DNA of 64,000 nucleotides, from the NCBI GenBank assembly GCA_013423325.1, contig BLJB01000283.1:62001-126000 (forward strand), in the 5' to 3' direction. The notes below the pieces were generated by a model. It worked only from the letters and a program-made list of their open reading frames with translations. It did no database searches and had not been told where the DNA came from. This document shows positions 33,849-44,481 of this stretch, piece by piece. This stretch comes from Usnea hakonensis (lineage: Eukaryota > Ascomycota > Lecanoromycetes > Lecanorales > Parmeliaceae). Position 1 is the first letter of the stretch. Each line of letters begins with the position of its first letter. The translations under genes and the position numbers were made by a program.

Positions 33849-36083
33849 TCAACCAACCTCAGTCTCCACTCCCCTCCTCACCCTCTTCCCCCCACCCCCA
33901 TCATCCCCCTCCCCCCCATCCCCACCCCTCTTCCTCCTCCCCTCCTCCACCAACAACCTCATCCCCTCCGTCCCCCTAAACCGCGAATGACTCGGATCAA
34001 TAGCAAACTCGCTCCTCCGCCACACATCCCCGAACCTCTCATCCCCGACATCCATCACAAACCCATCCCTCCCTTTCGCCTCCAACGCCTCCGTCTCCCT
34101 CTTACTGAGCCGTTTCCTCTGCCCCTTCTTCCTCGCCGCCTTTTCCGCCTTGGCGACATCGTTGATGTCGAAATGGTTCATGTCCTGGACTTTGGGTTCA
34201 TCGTCCATCATCAGGAGCTCGAGTTCCGCGCGTTGGGCCGCGGACGCTGCGTCGGCGGCGGCTCGGCGGTCGCGTTTCTGACGTTTCTCGGCTTTGCGGT
34301 GGGCGGTGGGGGTGGCTTTGTCGTTGTTGGAGGAGGCGGCGAAGAAAGGATCTGCGAAGCCGAGATCTTGGGTCGTTGGATCGTGTGCATCTGGCTGGTC
34401 GGCGGATGTCTGGGTCTCTTTTTCCTCAGCGGCAATCGCATCGTCGGTCTTGGTCTTGTGCTTTGATTTTTCTTTCCGTCGGGCCTTTCGCTCCTTCTCC
34501 TTGCGGACGTATTTCTCCACTGTGGTCTCGTCCCGCTCCGGTTCGTTCTCAAAAACAGAACCTTTGTTCGGTTCTGAAGATAGACCCGAAGTAAACGTTA
34601 CTTGCAAGTCTCCCACTGGTGTGTCCTTCTCTACCTTGGACTTTTTGGACGACACGGGCTCTGAACCCAGGCCAAGGAGTGCCCGCATCTTTTGACGCTC
34701 CGCATCTTTCTTGGACAATTCAGGACCCTTTGATTTTTTGCATTCCATACTATCGTCATTGACCGTAGTCTCAGAGGTGGCATCTACGACCAGGGGTTCA
34801 GGTGCTTCATCTTCAGAGTTGTCGCTCCCAAGGTACGCCTTGAGATCATTCTCGTCGATATCATTTCGGCTGCCGGCAAATGCTCTCTTTTGCGCTTCTT
34901 TTCTGGTTCCATCGTCGGCGTCCCAAGTGAGTCTGACTCTACTATGCTGCAGAGCATCTGTGACGAATTCATTGGGCCTGTAGCCATCCGGGATTCTCTC
35001 ACACTCATCTCGCGGCTCATCGTCCTCGAATTCCGTCTCATCTGGTATATACCGTAGGTCAAAGAAGTTGGCAGTTGTGAGGTATTCAGTGCCATCAACT
35101 GCATTGTATATCGCCTCTGCGACGGAAACGGAAGAGCAATTAAGTACGGCGTAATAATACCGAAGCCGTTCAAGTTGATAGCGCCGTAATTTCGCAGAGT
35201 TGAATTCCAAACCTTCATCCTCCTTCAGGAAGGATCTCTTGATACTCTCGTCCTCTGCCCCATCATCCTCGTCTTCCTCTTCTTGATCTCCCTCCTCAGA
35301 GCTTGATAATTGCCTATCTTGTTGGTCCTGCAATGCCCTTTGACCAAAGATCTCTTTTGGTGGACCTTCCATTTCCTCTCTATCCATACGCTCCTTGCCA
35401 TATTGGCTTGGGTATACAGAAACCTTTAAAATCCTCCCATTACCAGGCACGAAGCTTGAGAACACAGCCATAAGATCGGTTGCTCGGATGTTATCCCAAT
35501 CAAGATTGACCACCGCCAGGCGTGACGAGACTTCTCCCTTCAGTATGCCGTCTTCATTCTGATTCTCGTCTAGGAGTCCAAATACCTCATCTTCGTCCAC
35601 CTGGTCCAGCTCATCATCGTCCGATGAGCTATACTCCGAGGATGAAGTAATATCATCTTCTAATGGTCTGATCCTTTCAAGCCCCCGTCGACTCTCCTCA
35701 TCGGCATCCTCGTCTTCCTCAACACCCGCACTTTTGTCATCCTCATCCTTATCCTCATCCCCATCCTCAATTTTGTAGTACCTTTTCAGCTCTTTCCTAC
35801 CCGCATTCTTTGGTAACTTCCTCCCATATCTATCAACCTTGGCCCTACTCGAAAAGTTCTCATCACGCAACATGTGCGCAAAGCGCTTGTCGATTTGAAC
35901 ATGGGTACTCTTTTTTGAGGGCAAGCGAAAGCGGGCATCTGTCTGGATATTTGCAAATCGGGGATCGGCTAAGACGATGAATTAGTAGAAATTCTTTCCA
36001 AAAAGGCATCTGCATTTACAGATATGGTCGTTTGCATTGCTCCCAGAACCCTTGGGCGTTTTCTGTCTGATGGGCTTCGGCAT
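33849..36083 (-). CDS. ESF1: pre-rRNA processing protein Esf1
   Basis: Esf1 is a nucleolar protein of the small-subunit processome needed for 18S rRNA production. Exons 36083-36020 and 35968-33849 close in frame to 727 residues. The 51-nt intron splits the family start: DHIS then DPRFANIQTDARFRLPSKK. Next come HVQIDKRFAHML, a highly acidic region, and SRLAVVNLDWDNIRATDLMAVFSSF, an RRM-like Esf1 core. LRRYQLERLRYYYAVLNCSS and FDLRYIPDETEFEDDEPRDEC are also typical. The C-terminal NUC153 motif (FAIDPSHSRFRGTEGMRLLVEEG) precedes a basic, Gly-rich tail. It converges on ESA1 and is head-to-head with a DUF4385 gene, 330 bp between the proposed start codons. Confidence 0.92.
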
Positions 36084-36413
36084 GATGACAATTTTCTAGA
36101 ATCGGGAGAGGTGGACTCTGTGCGATTTCAAATTTCGTCGAACATATGGTATATTCGTCGATCTACCGATTAGTATTCTCGTCAAAGTGCTTGTACGAGT
36201 GCTCATGCCTACATGTACATGTAATGAAATTGTAGTTAATTCTTGAATGGTGCACGCATTCTTATCGATAAGCCAGCCCTACGAGGCGTTCTCGGCAGCT
36301 CTCCTCGTCTGCGCAACAACACTGTACTGGTCATGGCGATATGATCATCCATGGCATCCCGAAGCCTCGCGGCTCACAATAGCTGACCGTAAATACAATT
36401 GCTTACACACGCA

Positions 36414-36941
36414 ATGTGCACCTCGTCTTCTCCAAGTGACCCTCCCTGGGCACGCTACCGAATCGGACGCGGCGAAACCGGCGTCCTGACCTTTGAACCT
36501 TACAAATCCGCTCTGCTACCACTTTGGCGCTTTCGCACGCCTGAATTGGCTCGGAAATCATCGTCGGACCTCTGGAACGCCTTCCTGAATTACGACAAGG
36601 AGGATGACTTCGTCGGCATGGATATGACGCGCAAGTTCTTGCAAATGGGCATGACACGCGCCAGGCGGTATGCCAATCACAAGGGCGGGAGGAAGTATTC
36701 CCCGGGGGAAAATGGAGTCAAAGAGGTTCTGGATGGAAACGCTGATGGGTGGAAAGGTTCTGGCGGTTGGAAGGACAAGGATGAGTCTTCCAGGGTTTTT
36801 CAAGAAGTATTATCAAGAGCCAGGACTTTCAAAGGCTATCAGGTGAAGAAGGCGTCATTCCAGAAAATGCAAGGGGATTGGGATAGGCAGAGGAAAGCGG
36901 AATTGAGAAGAGGGGGCAGGAAGACTCTCGGGGCAACTTGA
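36414..36941 (+). CDS. DUF4385 domain protein
   Basis: The protein matches the DUF4385 family, whose function is unknown and which also occurs in bacteria. From the ATG at 36414 there are 175 residues. Family blocks are YRIGRGETGVLTFEPYKS, LLPLWRFRTPELARKSS, DDFVGMDMTRKFLQMGMTRARRYANHKGGRKY and a basic tail after a Gly/Lys-rich stretch. Members often have some 20 residues before the RIGRGE block; the frame upstream of 36393 is closed by stops. An ATG at 36247 opens a different frame for 80 codons but no phase-compatible intron joins it to the domain, so the N terminus is unresolved. The C terminus (FQKMQGDWDRQRKAELRRGGRKTL) is not part of the usual domain. Confidence 0.75.
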   Translation: MCTSSSPSDPPWARYRIGRGETGVLTFEPYKSALLPLWRFRTPELARKSSSDLWNAFLNYDKEDDFVGMDMTRKFLQMGMTRARRYANHKGGRKYSPGENGVKEVLDGNADGWKGSGGWKDKDESSRVFQEVLSRARTFKGYQVKKASFQKMQGDWDRQRKAELRRGGRKTLGAT

Positions 36942-37331
36942 CAAGGAATAGTGAATACGATATGCATATGCTTAGTTGAATTTGAGACGTTTGAGATTCT
37001 AGTTCCCATGCTGCAATTACAAATGTTTCTGTCCGACTAATCCCTTCTTCCCTCTCGTACTTGGAAGAAGTACATGAGAGTGGATTGGAAGCGAATAAAT
37101 TCAGCCGGAAAGTAAGCGCCTTCGCCCAGCGGTGAAAGCCAAAAGACGCTGAACTCCAGGCTGATGTGCGCCTCGTCCGATGTGAGAAGAGGCAAAAAAG
37201 ATTTTCTGAGGATGAGGAATGGTAGCCCACGTCAGAATTTCATGTTCAACACTGATCGGTGGAGGATGTCCTTGAATGGTAACAAGGATCAACACTTTGA
37301 TGCCACACCGGGATAGTGTCAATAGTCGCCA
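36942..37331. other. convergent intergenic region
   Basis: This 390-bp region lies between the DUF4385 stop and the stop of the large disordered protein. Short antisense frames are present without recognisable content. It probably contains two 3' untranslated regions. Confidence 0.5.
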
Positions 37332-40300
37332 TTAGTGTACTGCACTTGTGGACCGCACGCCCCACGCGGAATGATTTTTGTTAGGCTGTCGTGCCTGTGG
37401 ATTCGGGCCACCTGGTGCGATATCCCTCTGAGGCCCACGGTTGGAGTTTTTGGGGTTGTGATTTGATGTGTTATTAGGGTAGTAGCCATAGCTCCCTGAA
37501 CTATCTCGAGGCTTGTAGGGCTTGCCAGGCTTCACATTCCCTGAAACGTTCCGTGGCCGTTGCACTCCTGAACCCGGGTTCTGTGCGTTTGAGCGAGGCA
37601 GGGGCACCGATTTTGAGGCTGACATGCCAAATAGCTTGACAAAAATAAGGGGAACCCCATTATTGGCAACAAGCTCCTTTTCTATCATAAATGGCTCTTT
37701 GCTGAGGGCTTCAACCTCCTTGTTTAGTCTTGACTGCTTGTACTGGCCTCTTCTCATAGACTTGGCTGACGACCAGCCGATCTCTGGCACTTTGCTTGGG
37801 ATTAGTACAGCTGGGAGCGACCCAAATTCACGGTTTTCGAAAAGAGCTTCTTCATCTTCCATGGCTTTAGAAGACGCTTCAAGAGATCGGCTATTCGCCT
37901 CACCACTCTTGGGAGGGAGTGAGACAGATGCGGAGACCTGGACTTCTGGTGAATCTAATGGTACCTTCGTGGCAGAAAATTCGGCAACGTGGGCGAATTT
38001 CTTCTCCGGCGAAGCCTTCTTGACACCCAGCAACCCATTAAACCTATCCTGCCAAGAGGGGTTGTTGACGAGCGGTTGCGACGCCGCCCGTAAGGGACTT
38101 ATTCGCACTTCTGCCATTTTCGGAGACTGCGTTGGAGTCACGGCGGAGGGGGGTAGCCTCACCTTCGGCTTTTCCTTCATAAAGGGGAGGTTGACCAACG
38201 GACGTCCTCGGTCACCTGTAAACACTGGATGGATGTCGTTATCTGGTGGAGGAGGCGACGGAGATCGAGCATAGCTTGACAAGAATGGGGGAACACCTTG
38301 GAAATATGGTTGAATGCCTCTTCCTGCACTAGGAAAGAAACGAGATCCACGACCAACACCGGCTGCGATAGCAGGAGTAATGCCCGACGAGTTAGTGAAT
38401 GAGGAGTTGTGGACTTCTCCATTGATCTGTGGTGCAACGTTCTGACCATGGGTATTCTGACCTCTTGAGACACCGATAATGTGCCGCTGTCCGCCGTTTT
38501 CATCGACTTTGACTTGTCGCCAAGTCTCGTTCATGACAGGAAGCGAAGGTTCATGTCGTATGCCAGTCATCGATTCCTCCGCAAGCCTGGCCGCGTGCTG
38601 CTGTGCAAGTTGACGATTCTTTTCTGCATCTGCGGCGTGAAAATTACCCCAGGCAGCCAACGTTGACTTCTGAACTTCTGGACGGCTTGAAGGCCCTTCC
38701 GAATTGCTAATGTGAGACCTTGGAAGTGTTTCTGCCCCAGTATGTAGTGGTGAGATCTTTTGTTCCTCACTTGTGGGTCTACTGGTGATCTCTGGCCTCG
38801 TCGAAGGTAAGGGAGCTTCGGAAGGAGGATAGGTTGGGATAGTCTGAAAGTCTTCGACCATCGACGTTGGGTTTATGTCATTGGTTCGAGCATGTGGTAA
38901 TTCACGCAGTCGCTGTAGATGCCTCGGAGGACCAATCGGTGCAAGAGCAGGTGACGAGAACTGTTCTTGCGGCCTTGACTGGGGCCTCTGTACGCTTCTA
39001 TCAAATGTACCGTTGCCCAGGGTCCTGTGTCTATTTGGTGGACCCCATACACTATTCGACACAGATTGCTCTCGTGGCATGCCAGCATTTTGTGCATTCC
39101 AACCAGAGTAGCCATTGTTGTCTCTTGAACCATTATTCCATGGTTGTTGTCGCGGCTCTCGAATGAGATGCTGGACATCAGGTGAGGGTTTCGGGGAGAG
39201 AGGTTCCGTCTGCTTATGCACCCCGTTGACCATCGACGAGGACAGATGCTCAAAAGCATCGGTTTTGACTTCCAAACCGGGCGGCGAGGTTAGCTGACTA
39301 GGAGCCTCAGCTCTAGTCTTCTCCACGATCAAATTTTCACTAACAGGTTCGCCTATCTTATTCGAGGGACTACCGTGTACTTTTATCATCCCATACTGCT
39401 GAAGCGTTCCGGACGCATCGGGCACAGGCGGTTTCGGTGGCGACAGCTGCGTAGAACTGGGCGGTCGCTGCACTTGCGAAAACGTCGGAACATCTGACCT
39501 AGGTTCCAGCTTCTCGGTTTCCTTCTGCCCGTTCTTGATAGATTCAGCACCTCTCCTTTCAATTGTTTTCTTCTCTTCTTTTCTTTCCTCCAGAGGAGGC
39601 AAACCCAGCTTCTCCATCTTCAATCGAATTCTTTCTTTCTTTGCGGCCTCCTCTCGCTCCTCTTCCTCTTTCTTACGTTTTATGGCCATCTCTCGCTTTT
39701 CTTTCATAAGTTGCTCCTGAGCGGCCACGTCGTCGCGCGTATTAGGAATTGCAGATTTAGATGGAAGGCTTCTAGTGTGGTAGGGTGATCCCGTAACAGG
39801 GCCGGGCTCTTGGGACAGTTGAGAGTGCTGCATCGCAGGAGATTGCGCAGCGGAACGAGGCAATTGTTGAGATGGAGACGATCCGCGTTGTGAGACTTGA
39901 TTTGGGCCAAAACCAGGAGTAGAAGGAGACTGCAAGGGCTGCGACTCTCGGCGCTGCTGAAGCAGATCATGTGGTATTCTAGGCAGGTCTACTCCCCTAT
40001 TCATCGATGTCCTGCGACCTTGAGGTCCACTATCTCCGCTCACTGTAGAAGAGCCTCTCGGAGTCCCAGGCCCGCCGTCTTGCTGACTTCCAGAGCGATG
40101 TATCTGAGAGACAGCTGGCTGTTCTCCAGGACCCTGCTGGTCGTGCGTTGTGCCTCTTTGAAGTAGAGACGGTGGTCTGAAGTTCTGATCTTTCCGAACA
40201 GATCCTCGGCGACCATTATTGGCTGGCTCATATTGGCCCGATTGCGCATTGTATAATTGTCCGAGATTGCCGTTTTGAGGATCCCGTCTTGTGCGAGTGA

Positions 40301-41444
40301 AATCATCTGCAGCAATTTCCATAGCAACCTGAGGTGGTGCCGGCGGCGGTACTGCACTATGACCATGAGCATCATTCTGTGGCGGCCGAGATGTAGAGGG
40401 GCGGCTTGGAGGGTTAATCTCGACAGGAGGAACCTTTTCAACGGGGGGTAATGATGCCCATGGAGATCGGACAGGTGCTGGCGCGGCAGGCTTCGCGACC
40501 AGGGTTGGCTTGTCGGAAGGTGTTTTCAAAACAAGTCCCCCAGATTTAGGTTGCGCAGCTGAGCGAGGCTTCAATACGGTGGCGTTTGGCCCGACGGTAG
40601 TTGTGGGCTTTTGCTGTGTAGACGCTTTTGCCCTATTTTCTTCAGCTTGCCGCTCCTTCGCCATCAAAGCTGCCGCTTGTTCCTCCGCAAGAATGGCAGC
40701 GGAGTCATTCTGTGATAGTGTTATCTTGGTGCCATCGTTCCATTCAATTGTCTCCGGCGCCCAATCGTCTTCGTCGTCATCTATATCTGCCCATTTGGAC
40801 TCTTTACCGTCCCCATCCGCTTGTAGTCGAGTAGCGAGATGGATTCCATATTGCTGCTTGAGCTCCTCATCCGTGAAGTGCTTCTGCGCGGGCTGGGGGG
40901 CGGCTAATAGTCGTATCAGTACTGGCGTATTGCTTGACTTCTCAGCGTATTTCTCACCCCTATTTCTGTTCCATACTTGCATTGGGTCTGGGCCAGATGC
41001 TCCATGTTTGGATCCGAAATGCGAAGGCTTGGGTGTTGATACTTTGTTTCCACTTGCGGTCTTGGCGACGAGCCGGGGCCTGAGTGCTGGGGGAAGGGTA
41101 TTGCCAATGGTGGCCGAGTTTGCAGCTTTGACTATCAGCTTCCACCCTCTAGACTCAAAAAGGATTGTATTACCATTATCGCCGTTGGTTTTGGCAGCTG
41201 ACGCGGCCGGCGTGCCCGCTTTTGCGAGGAAGTTCTTGGTGACTGATACGGCCTTGAAAGTCGCAGGCTTCTTAACAGAGTTGGATCGAGCATGATGCTT
41301 GATATCCGCTTCATCCTTGCCAGTAGCTTCTGATTGAGGAGGTCCAGCTGTGTCGGTATCTGAGCCAATACTGCCATCGACTGCTACCTGCTCCGCCGGT
41401 GCGTCGGCTGTTTCCTGCTCAGGTACATGATCGATAGATGACAT
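37332..41444 (-). CDS. large disordered protein, function unknown
   Basis: An uninterrupted 1,370-residue frame with no intron. I do not recognise a named family. The N-terminal 250 residues look the most structured: TFKAVSVTKNFLAKA, FESRGWKLIVKAANS, HFTDEELKQQYGIHLATRL and WADIDDDEDDWAPETIEWNDG. A coiled-coil-like charged segment (MKEKREMAIKRKKEEEEREE, then KERIRLKMEKLGLPPLEERK) lies near residues 570-630. Most of the rest is rich in Ser, Pro, Gln and Gly. The C terminus is RGG-like and Asn-rich (YGYYPNNTSNHNPKNSNRG). The composition suggests a cytoplasmic RNA- or translation-related scaffold, but this is inference only. It is coding because the frame stays open over 4.1 kb of mixed composition. 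Confidence 0.8.
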   Translation of the reverse strand: MSSIDHVPEQETADAPAEQVAVDGSIGSDTDTAGPPQSEATGKDEADIKHHARSNSVKKPATFKAVSVTKNFLAKAGTPAASAAKTNGDNGNTILFESRGWKLIVKAANSATIGNTLPPALRPRLVAKTASGNKVSTPKPSHFGSKHGASGPDPMQVWNRNRGEKYAEKSSNTPVLIRLLAAPQPAQKHFTDEELKQQYGIHLATRLQADGDGKESKWADIDDDEDDWAPETIEWNDGTKITLSQNDSAAILAEEQAAALMAKERQAEENRAKASTQQKPTTTVGPNATVLKPRSAAQPKSGGLVLKTPSDKPTLVAKPAAPAPVRSPWASLPPVEKVPPVEINPPSRPSTSRPPQNDAHGHSAVPPPAPPQVAMEIAADDFTRTRRDPQNGNLGQLYNAQSGQYEPANNGRRGSVRKDQNFRPPSLLQRGTTHDQQGPGEQPAVSQIHRSGSQQDGGPGTPRGSSTVSGDSGPQGRRTSMNRGVDLPRIPHDLLQQRRESQPLQSPSTPGFGPNQVSQRGSSPSQQLPRSAAQSPAMQHSQLSQEPGPVTGSPYHTRSLPSKSAIPNTRDDVAAQEQLMKEKREMAIKRKKEEEEREEAAKKERIRLKMEKLGLPPLEERKEEKKTIERRGAESIKNGQKETEKLEPRSDVPTFSQVQRPPSSTQLSPPKPPVPDASGTLQQYGMIKVHGSPSNKIGEPVSENLIVEKTRAEAPSQLTSPPGLEVKTDAFEHLSSSMVNGVHKQTEPLSPKPSPDVQHLIREPRQQPWNNGSRDNNGYSGWNAQNAGMPREQSVSNSVWGPPNRHRTLGNGTFDRSVQRPQSRPQEQFSSPALAPIGPPRHLQRLRELPHARTNDINPTSMVEDFQTIPTYPPSEAPLPSTRPEITSRPTSEEQKISPLHTGAETLPRSHISNSEGPSSRPEVQKSTLAAWGNFHAADAEKNRQLAQQHAARLAEESMTGIRHEPSLPVMNETWRQVKVDENGGQRHIIGVSRGQNTHGQNVAPQINGEVHNSSFTNSSGITPAIAAGVGRGSRFFPSAGRGIQPYFQGVPPFLSSYARSPSPPPPDNDIHPVFTGDRGRPLVNLPFMKEKPKVRLPPSAVTPTQSPKMAEVRISPLRAASQPLVNNPSWQDRFNGLLGVKKASPEKKFAHVAEFSATKVPLDSPEVQVSASVSLPPKSGEANSRSLEASSKAMEDEEALFENREFGSLPAVLIPSKVPEIGWSSAKSMRRGQYKQSRLNKEVEALSKEPFMIEKELVANNGVPLIFVKLFGMSASKSVPLPRSNAQNPGSGVQRPRNVSGNVKPGKPYKPRDSSGSYGYYPNNTSNHNPKNSNRGPQRDIAPGGPNPQARQPNKNHSAWGVRSTSAVH

Positions 41445-41965
41445 ACGTAGTGAGTGAGATCGTCAGGGTGGTTTGTAAGAGGGACTTATGAGCACCGAAG
41501 ATATGGTGATAGCTGCCTTTTGTTTGTCGTTGATATCAGAGTAACTCGAACGCAAGATGTTCTTTGGCTGGATTTGGCTTTGATTGCCCTAGCGTCTACA
41601 GGAGTCTTGGCGAACTGCCAAGGGGCTTCCAAGAGTTTTCGGTACGTACTTTACTCGATCACCTAAGATAGATATTACAAGTATTATCACGGCATTTATG
41701 ACAGTATGTTAATGATTTCCTAACCGCAGCCGGGGATTATAGTGAATGTTGTGACACACGATCCCTATTTAAAGACCGGCTTCACTCCATACCTCTCTTA
41801 AAGTTCATTATGAGTGAAGTCTTGAACATATTTTGACACTTCCAGCAGTGTTTATTGAATTTCGCTATTATTCATTTGGATATCCTAATACGTTTTTTGT
41901 TATATTGCACTTGGGAATTTCCAAGCATTTGGTGGAGGCGAACCCCTTTCAAATTTAAGCGCAGT
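41445..41965. other. upstream region of the disordered protein
   Basis: Both neighbours are on the minus strand, so this is the promoter of the large disordered protein and the 3' flank of NOP53. From about 41690 the sequence becomes AT-richer, but CpA and TpG are still frequent, so it is not RIP-affected. No gene is seen. Confidence 0.45.
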
Positions 41966-43362
41966 TTATACGGCCAGAGTCCAGTCTTTATATGACCACT
42001 TCTCAGTATACGATACACGCTTCTTCTTTGGCTGCTGGATTGGCTTTCTCGTCTCCATCTTACCACTAAGTAGGATATTTCGAAATCGATCTTTGAGTAG
42101 ATTTCCCTCCGGCTTGAGTAGCCGGAGAGAATCTTGGAGCTCCTCCGGTAAGACCAGCTCTAATGGAGGTTCTGGAAGTCTGTCCAGATCGTTAGCACTT
42201 ATTTGGCGTACTGTCCAATATCACCTACGCGTCCTTGCCCAGTTTCCTACGTCTTAGAACACGATCGTCCATCTCCTTAGGCTTATCAAGCTCGGCCTTT
42301 ACCAGAGCTCGAGCCTTCGCCTCTTGTTTCATACTCCTAGCAATTTCCCCGATCTGCCTTTGCTGCTTCTCTCTCTCCTTCATCTTCTTCTCCCACTTCT
42401 CCCTTCTCTCCACCTCTTTCCTCCTCTTTACTTTGTTCCTCTCGGCCGGCGTCTTCCTCTCTGGTCTACGCTTTCTTAACCACTCCGTACCGTCGTAATC
42501 GCTTTCAAATCCTTCCCATGCTGACTCATCTTCAGTCTGTACGTCAGCATCTCGCTCGACTTCAGCCGAAACTATGCTGTCCAGTCTCTCCTGCTCAAGG
42601 TCTGCTTCTCTGCGACGCTTCTTTTCGGCTTCGATCTCGCTCTGGCCCTCAGCTGTAAGTAAAGCATCCCACTCTTGGAAAGTAGGATTGTAACTAGTCC
42701 CCGGCTTCGGTGCGGCTACCGCAGGAACATTAGTAGTTCCTGCAAGTAAAGAAATGGGTGCTTCCTTCATAGTAGCTGGCGCCTTGATGGGCCTTGTCTT
42801 TTCAAGGTATGAGAATCTGGGATCTTGTTTTTCCACTTCTGGTCGTTGCAGGGCCCATGGATCATGATCAGGAATATCGTCTGTCTTGATGATGTCTGTG
42901 ACAGTCTGGCTCCCATACGCGACCTTTCGAAGCCTTTCATAGTCTCGGGTGGTAACCCCATTTTTCCTTCTCTTACTGCTGGGCTCAAGTACCCCATCGA
43001 CTACTCCACGACGTTTTTGCCCACTTATGGCTGGAATGGTAGAGCGTTGAGCAAGGATTTGATCTGCTTTAAGGGACTTGTGAACTTTATTGTAAGATTT
43101 TTGGATGGCTTCCGAGCCTGTAGTGTCAAGGGTGAAGAGGGAATCAGAAGGTTTTTCGGCAATGATACCACTGGATCCAGTTTAGCTCCATTTGGAGACC
43201 CACGAACTCTTCAAATAAGGCGACAAACCCTTTGATCACTTCCTCTCGTGCTTCCTCGAGGCCCGCCTCTACATCTGTCACATTTACATTCTTTCTCCAC
43301 GCCTTCTTGCCTTTGCGGGACGGTTGCTTGTGCTGCTGAGGTGCTTCTTGAGATGGTCCCAT
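41966..43362 (-). CDS. NOP53: ribosome biogenesis protein Nop53
   Basis: Nop53 (human GLTSCR2/PICT1) binds the late pre-60S particle and recruits the Mtr4-exosome for 7S pre-rRNA trimming. Exons 43362-43229, 43170-42229 and 42179-41966 close in frame to 429 residues. Family blocks are GKKAWRKNVNVTDVEAGLEE, then across intron 1 IIAEKPSDSLFTLDTTGSE. KSLKADQILAQRSTIP and VAYGSQTVTDI follow. The middle is Lys/Arg/Glu-rich and helical. The conserved C terminus LPEPPLELVLPEELQDSLRL, LKPEGNLLKDRFRNIL and TEKWSYKDW lies in a third exon that is missed if translation is stopped at the apparent TAG at 42225. That TAG falls inside the 49-nt intron, which has a GCTAAC branch site. Head-to-head with the Rab gene. 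Confidence 0.92.
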
Positions 43363-43635
43363 AACTATACACGCATCTGTTAGAATGGAACCACAATATT
43401 ACAAAAAGAGCACCTCATCCACGAAATGAGTAAATCGCATCTCAAAGCAGAAGTGGAAAGCGTTTTGTAGCGAATCACTAGCGCTGTTCGGTCCGACTGG
43501 TTGTTCCGTTGAGTCTCGAACCCTGTCAAAATATATCTTTGTTTGGGATGACTGAAAGCGCCGTCTTCTCTCCTTTACTATTACCTCTCCTTTCTGTTTC
43601 GGTTCCTGAATCCTTTTTCCCTGGCGTTAGCCACT
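43363..43635. promoter_or_regulatory. divergent promoter NOP53 / Rab6
   Basis: A 273-bp spacer between divergent ATGs. It contains CT-rich tracts on the Rab side near 43560-43590. No other feature stands out. Confidence 0.45.
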
Positions 43636-44481
43636 ATGGCATCGCAGACAGCTGTGGGCTCGTACTCAAATCCCTTGAAGAAGTTCAAGTGAGTTCCCGA
43701 TTGCTGCCTCCCCCTGTTTCGGGCAATGTATGACAAGATCGTAGGCTTGTTTTCCTGGGCGAACAGAGTGGTAAGACTTGATCTAAATCGCAGCAATTTC
43801 TTGGCTGATTTATCATTTCTTCCTTAGTTGGCAAAACATCCTTAATAACCCGCTTCATGTACGATTCCTTCGACAATATGTACCAAGCAACAATCGGCAT
43901 AGATTTCCTCTCGAAGACAATGTACCTTGAAGACCGGACTGTACGTTTGCAATTATGGGATACCGCCGGCCAGGAACGGTTTCGCAGTCTGATCCCATCA
44001 TACATTCGCGACAGCTCCGTCGCAGTAGTCGTCTACGACATCTCAAACCTGAAATCTTTTCACAATACGAGAAAATGGGTGGACGATGTAAGAGGTGAAA
44101 GAGGGCAGGATGTCATTATCGTGCTTGTGGGGAACAAGACTGATCTGGGCGACAAGAGGGAAGTCAGCAGTCAGATGGGTGAGGAGGAAGCAAAGAGATG
44201 TGGTGCACTGTTTGTGGAGACTAGTGCCAAGGTGGGAGCAAATGTTAAGGGATTGTTTCGAAGGATTGCTCAGGCACTTCCAGGTATGGAAGGAGAGGGC
44301 GGAGCGGCCGGAGGGGAGAGTCAGAGTACGTTTCTCCTAGCGTCAGGAAGAGCTAAGGCTAGAATACAGCGAGCGTGGGATTGGCGAGGCAGCATGGTTG
44401 TGGTTGGCTAACAATAGCGCAGTGATCGATGTGAACATCAATCCACCAAAATCGGAGAGTAGTGATGGATGCGCTTGCTAG
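43636..44481 (+). CDS. YPT6: Rab6/Ypt6-type small GTPase
   Basis: Rab6/Ypt6 controls retrograde traffic to and within the Golgi. Exons 43636-43688, 43745-43770, 43828-44325 and 44423-44481 close in frame to 211 residues; exon 2 is 26 nt and intron 2 cuts the P-loop. Nucleotide-binding motifs are GEQSVGKT (23-30), the switch I TIGIDFLSKT that marks the Rab6 group, WDTAGQE (70-76), NKTD (129-132) and ETSAK (157-161). The C terminus ends Cys-Ala-Cys, a dual geranylgeranylation motif. That motif is only reached by removing the last intron; reading through it gives a protein without a prenylation site. Confidence 0.94.

Noticed and set aside
36247..36489. ATG at 36247 as start of the DUF4385 protein
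   Set aside because: Its frame differs from the domain frame and no donor/acceptor pair gives a compatible phase; stops at 36384-36392 block a direct extension.
40510..41295. Antisense open frame over the large disordered protein
   Set aside because: It is the complement of a Ser/Ala-rich coding region and shows no domain or proper start context.
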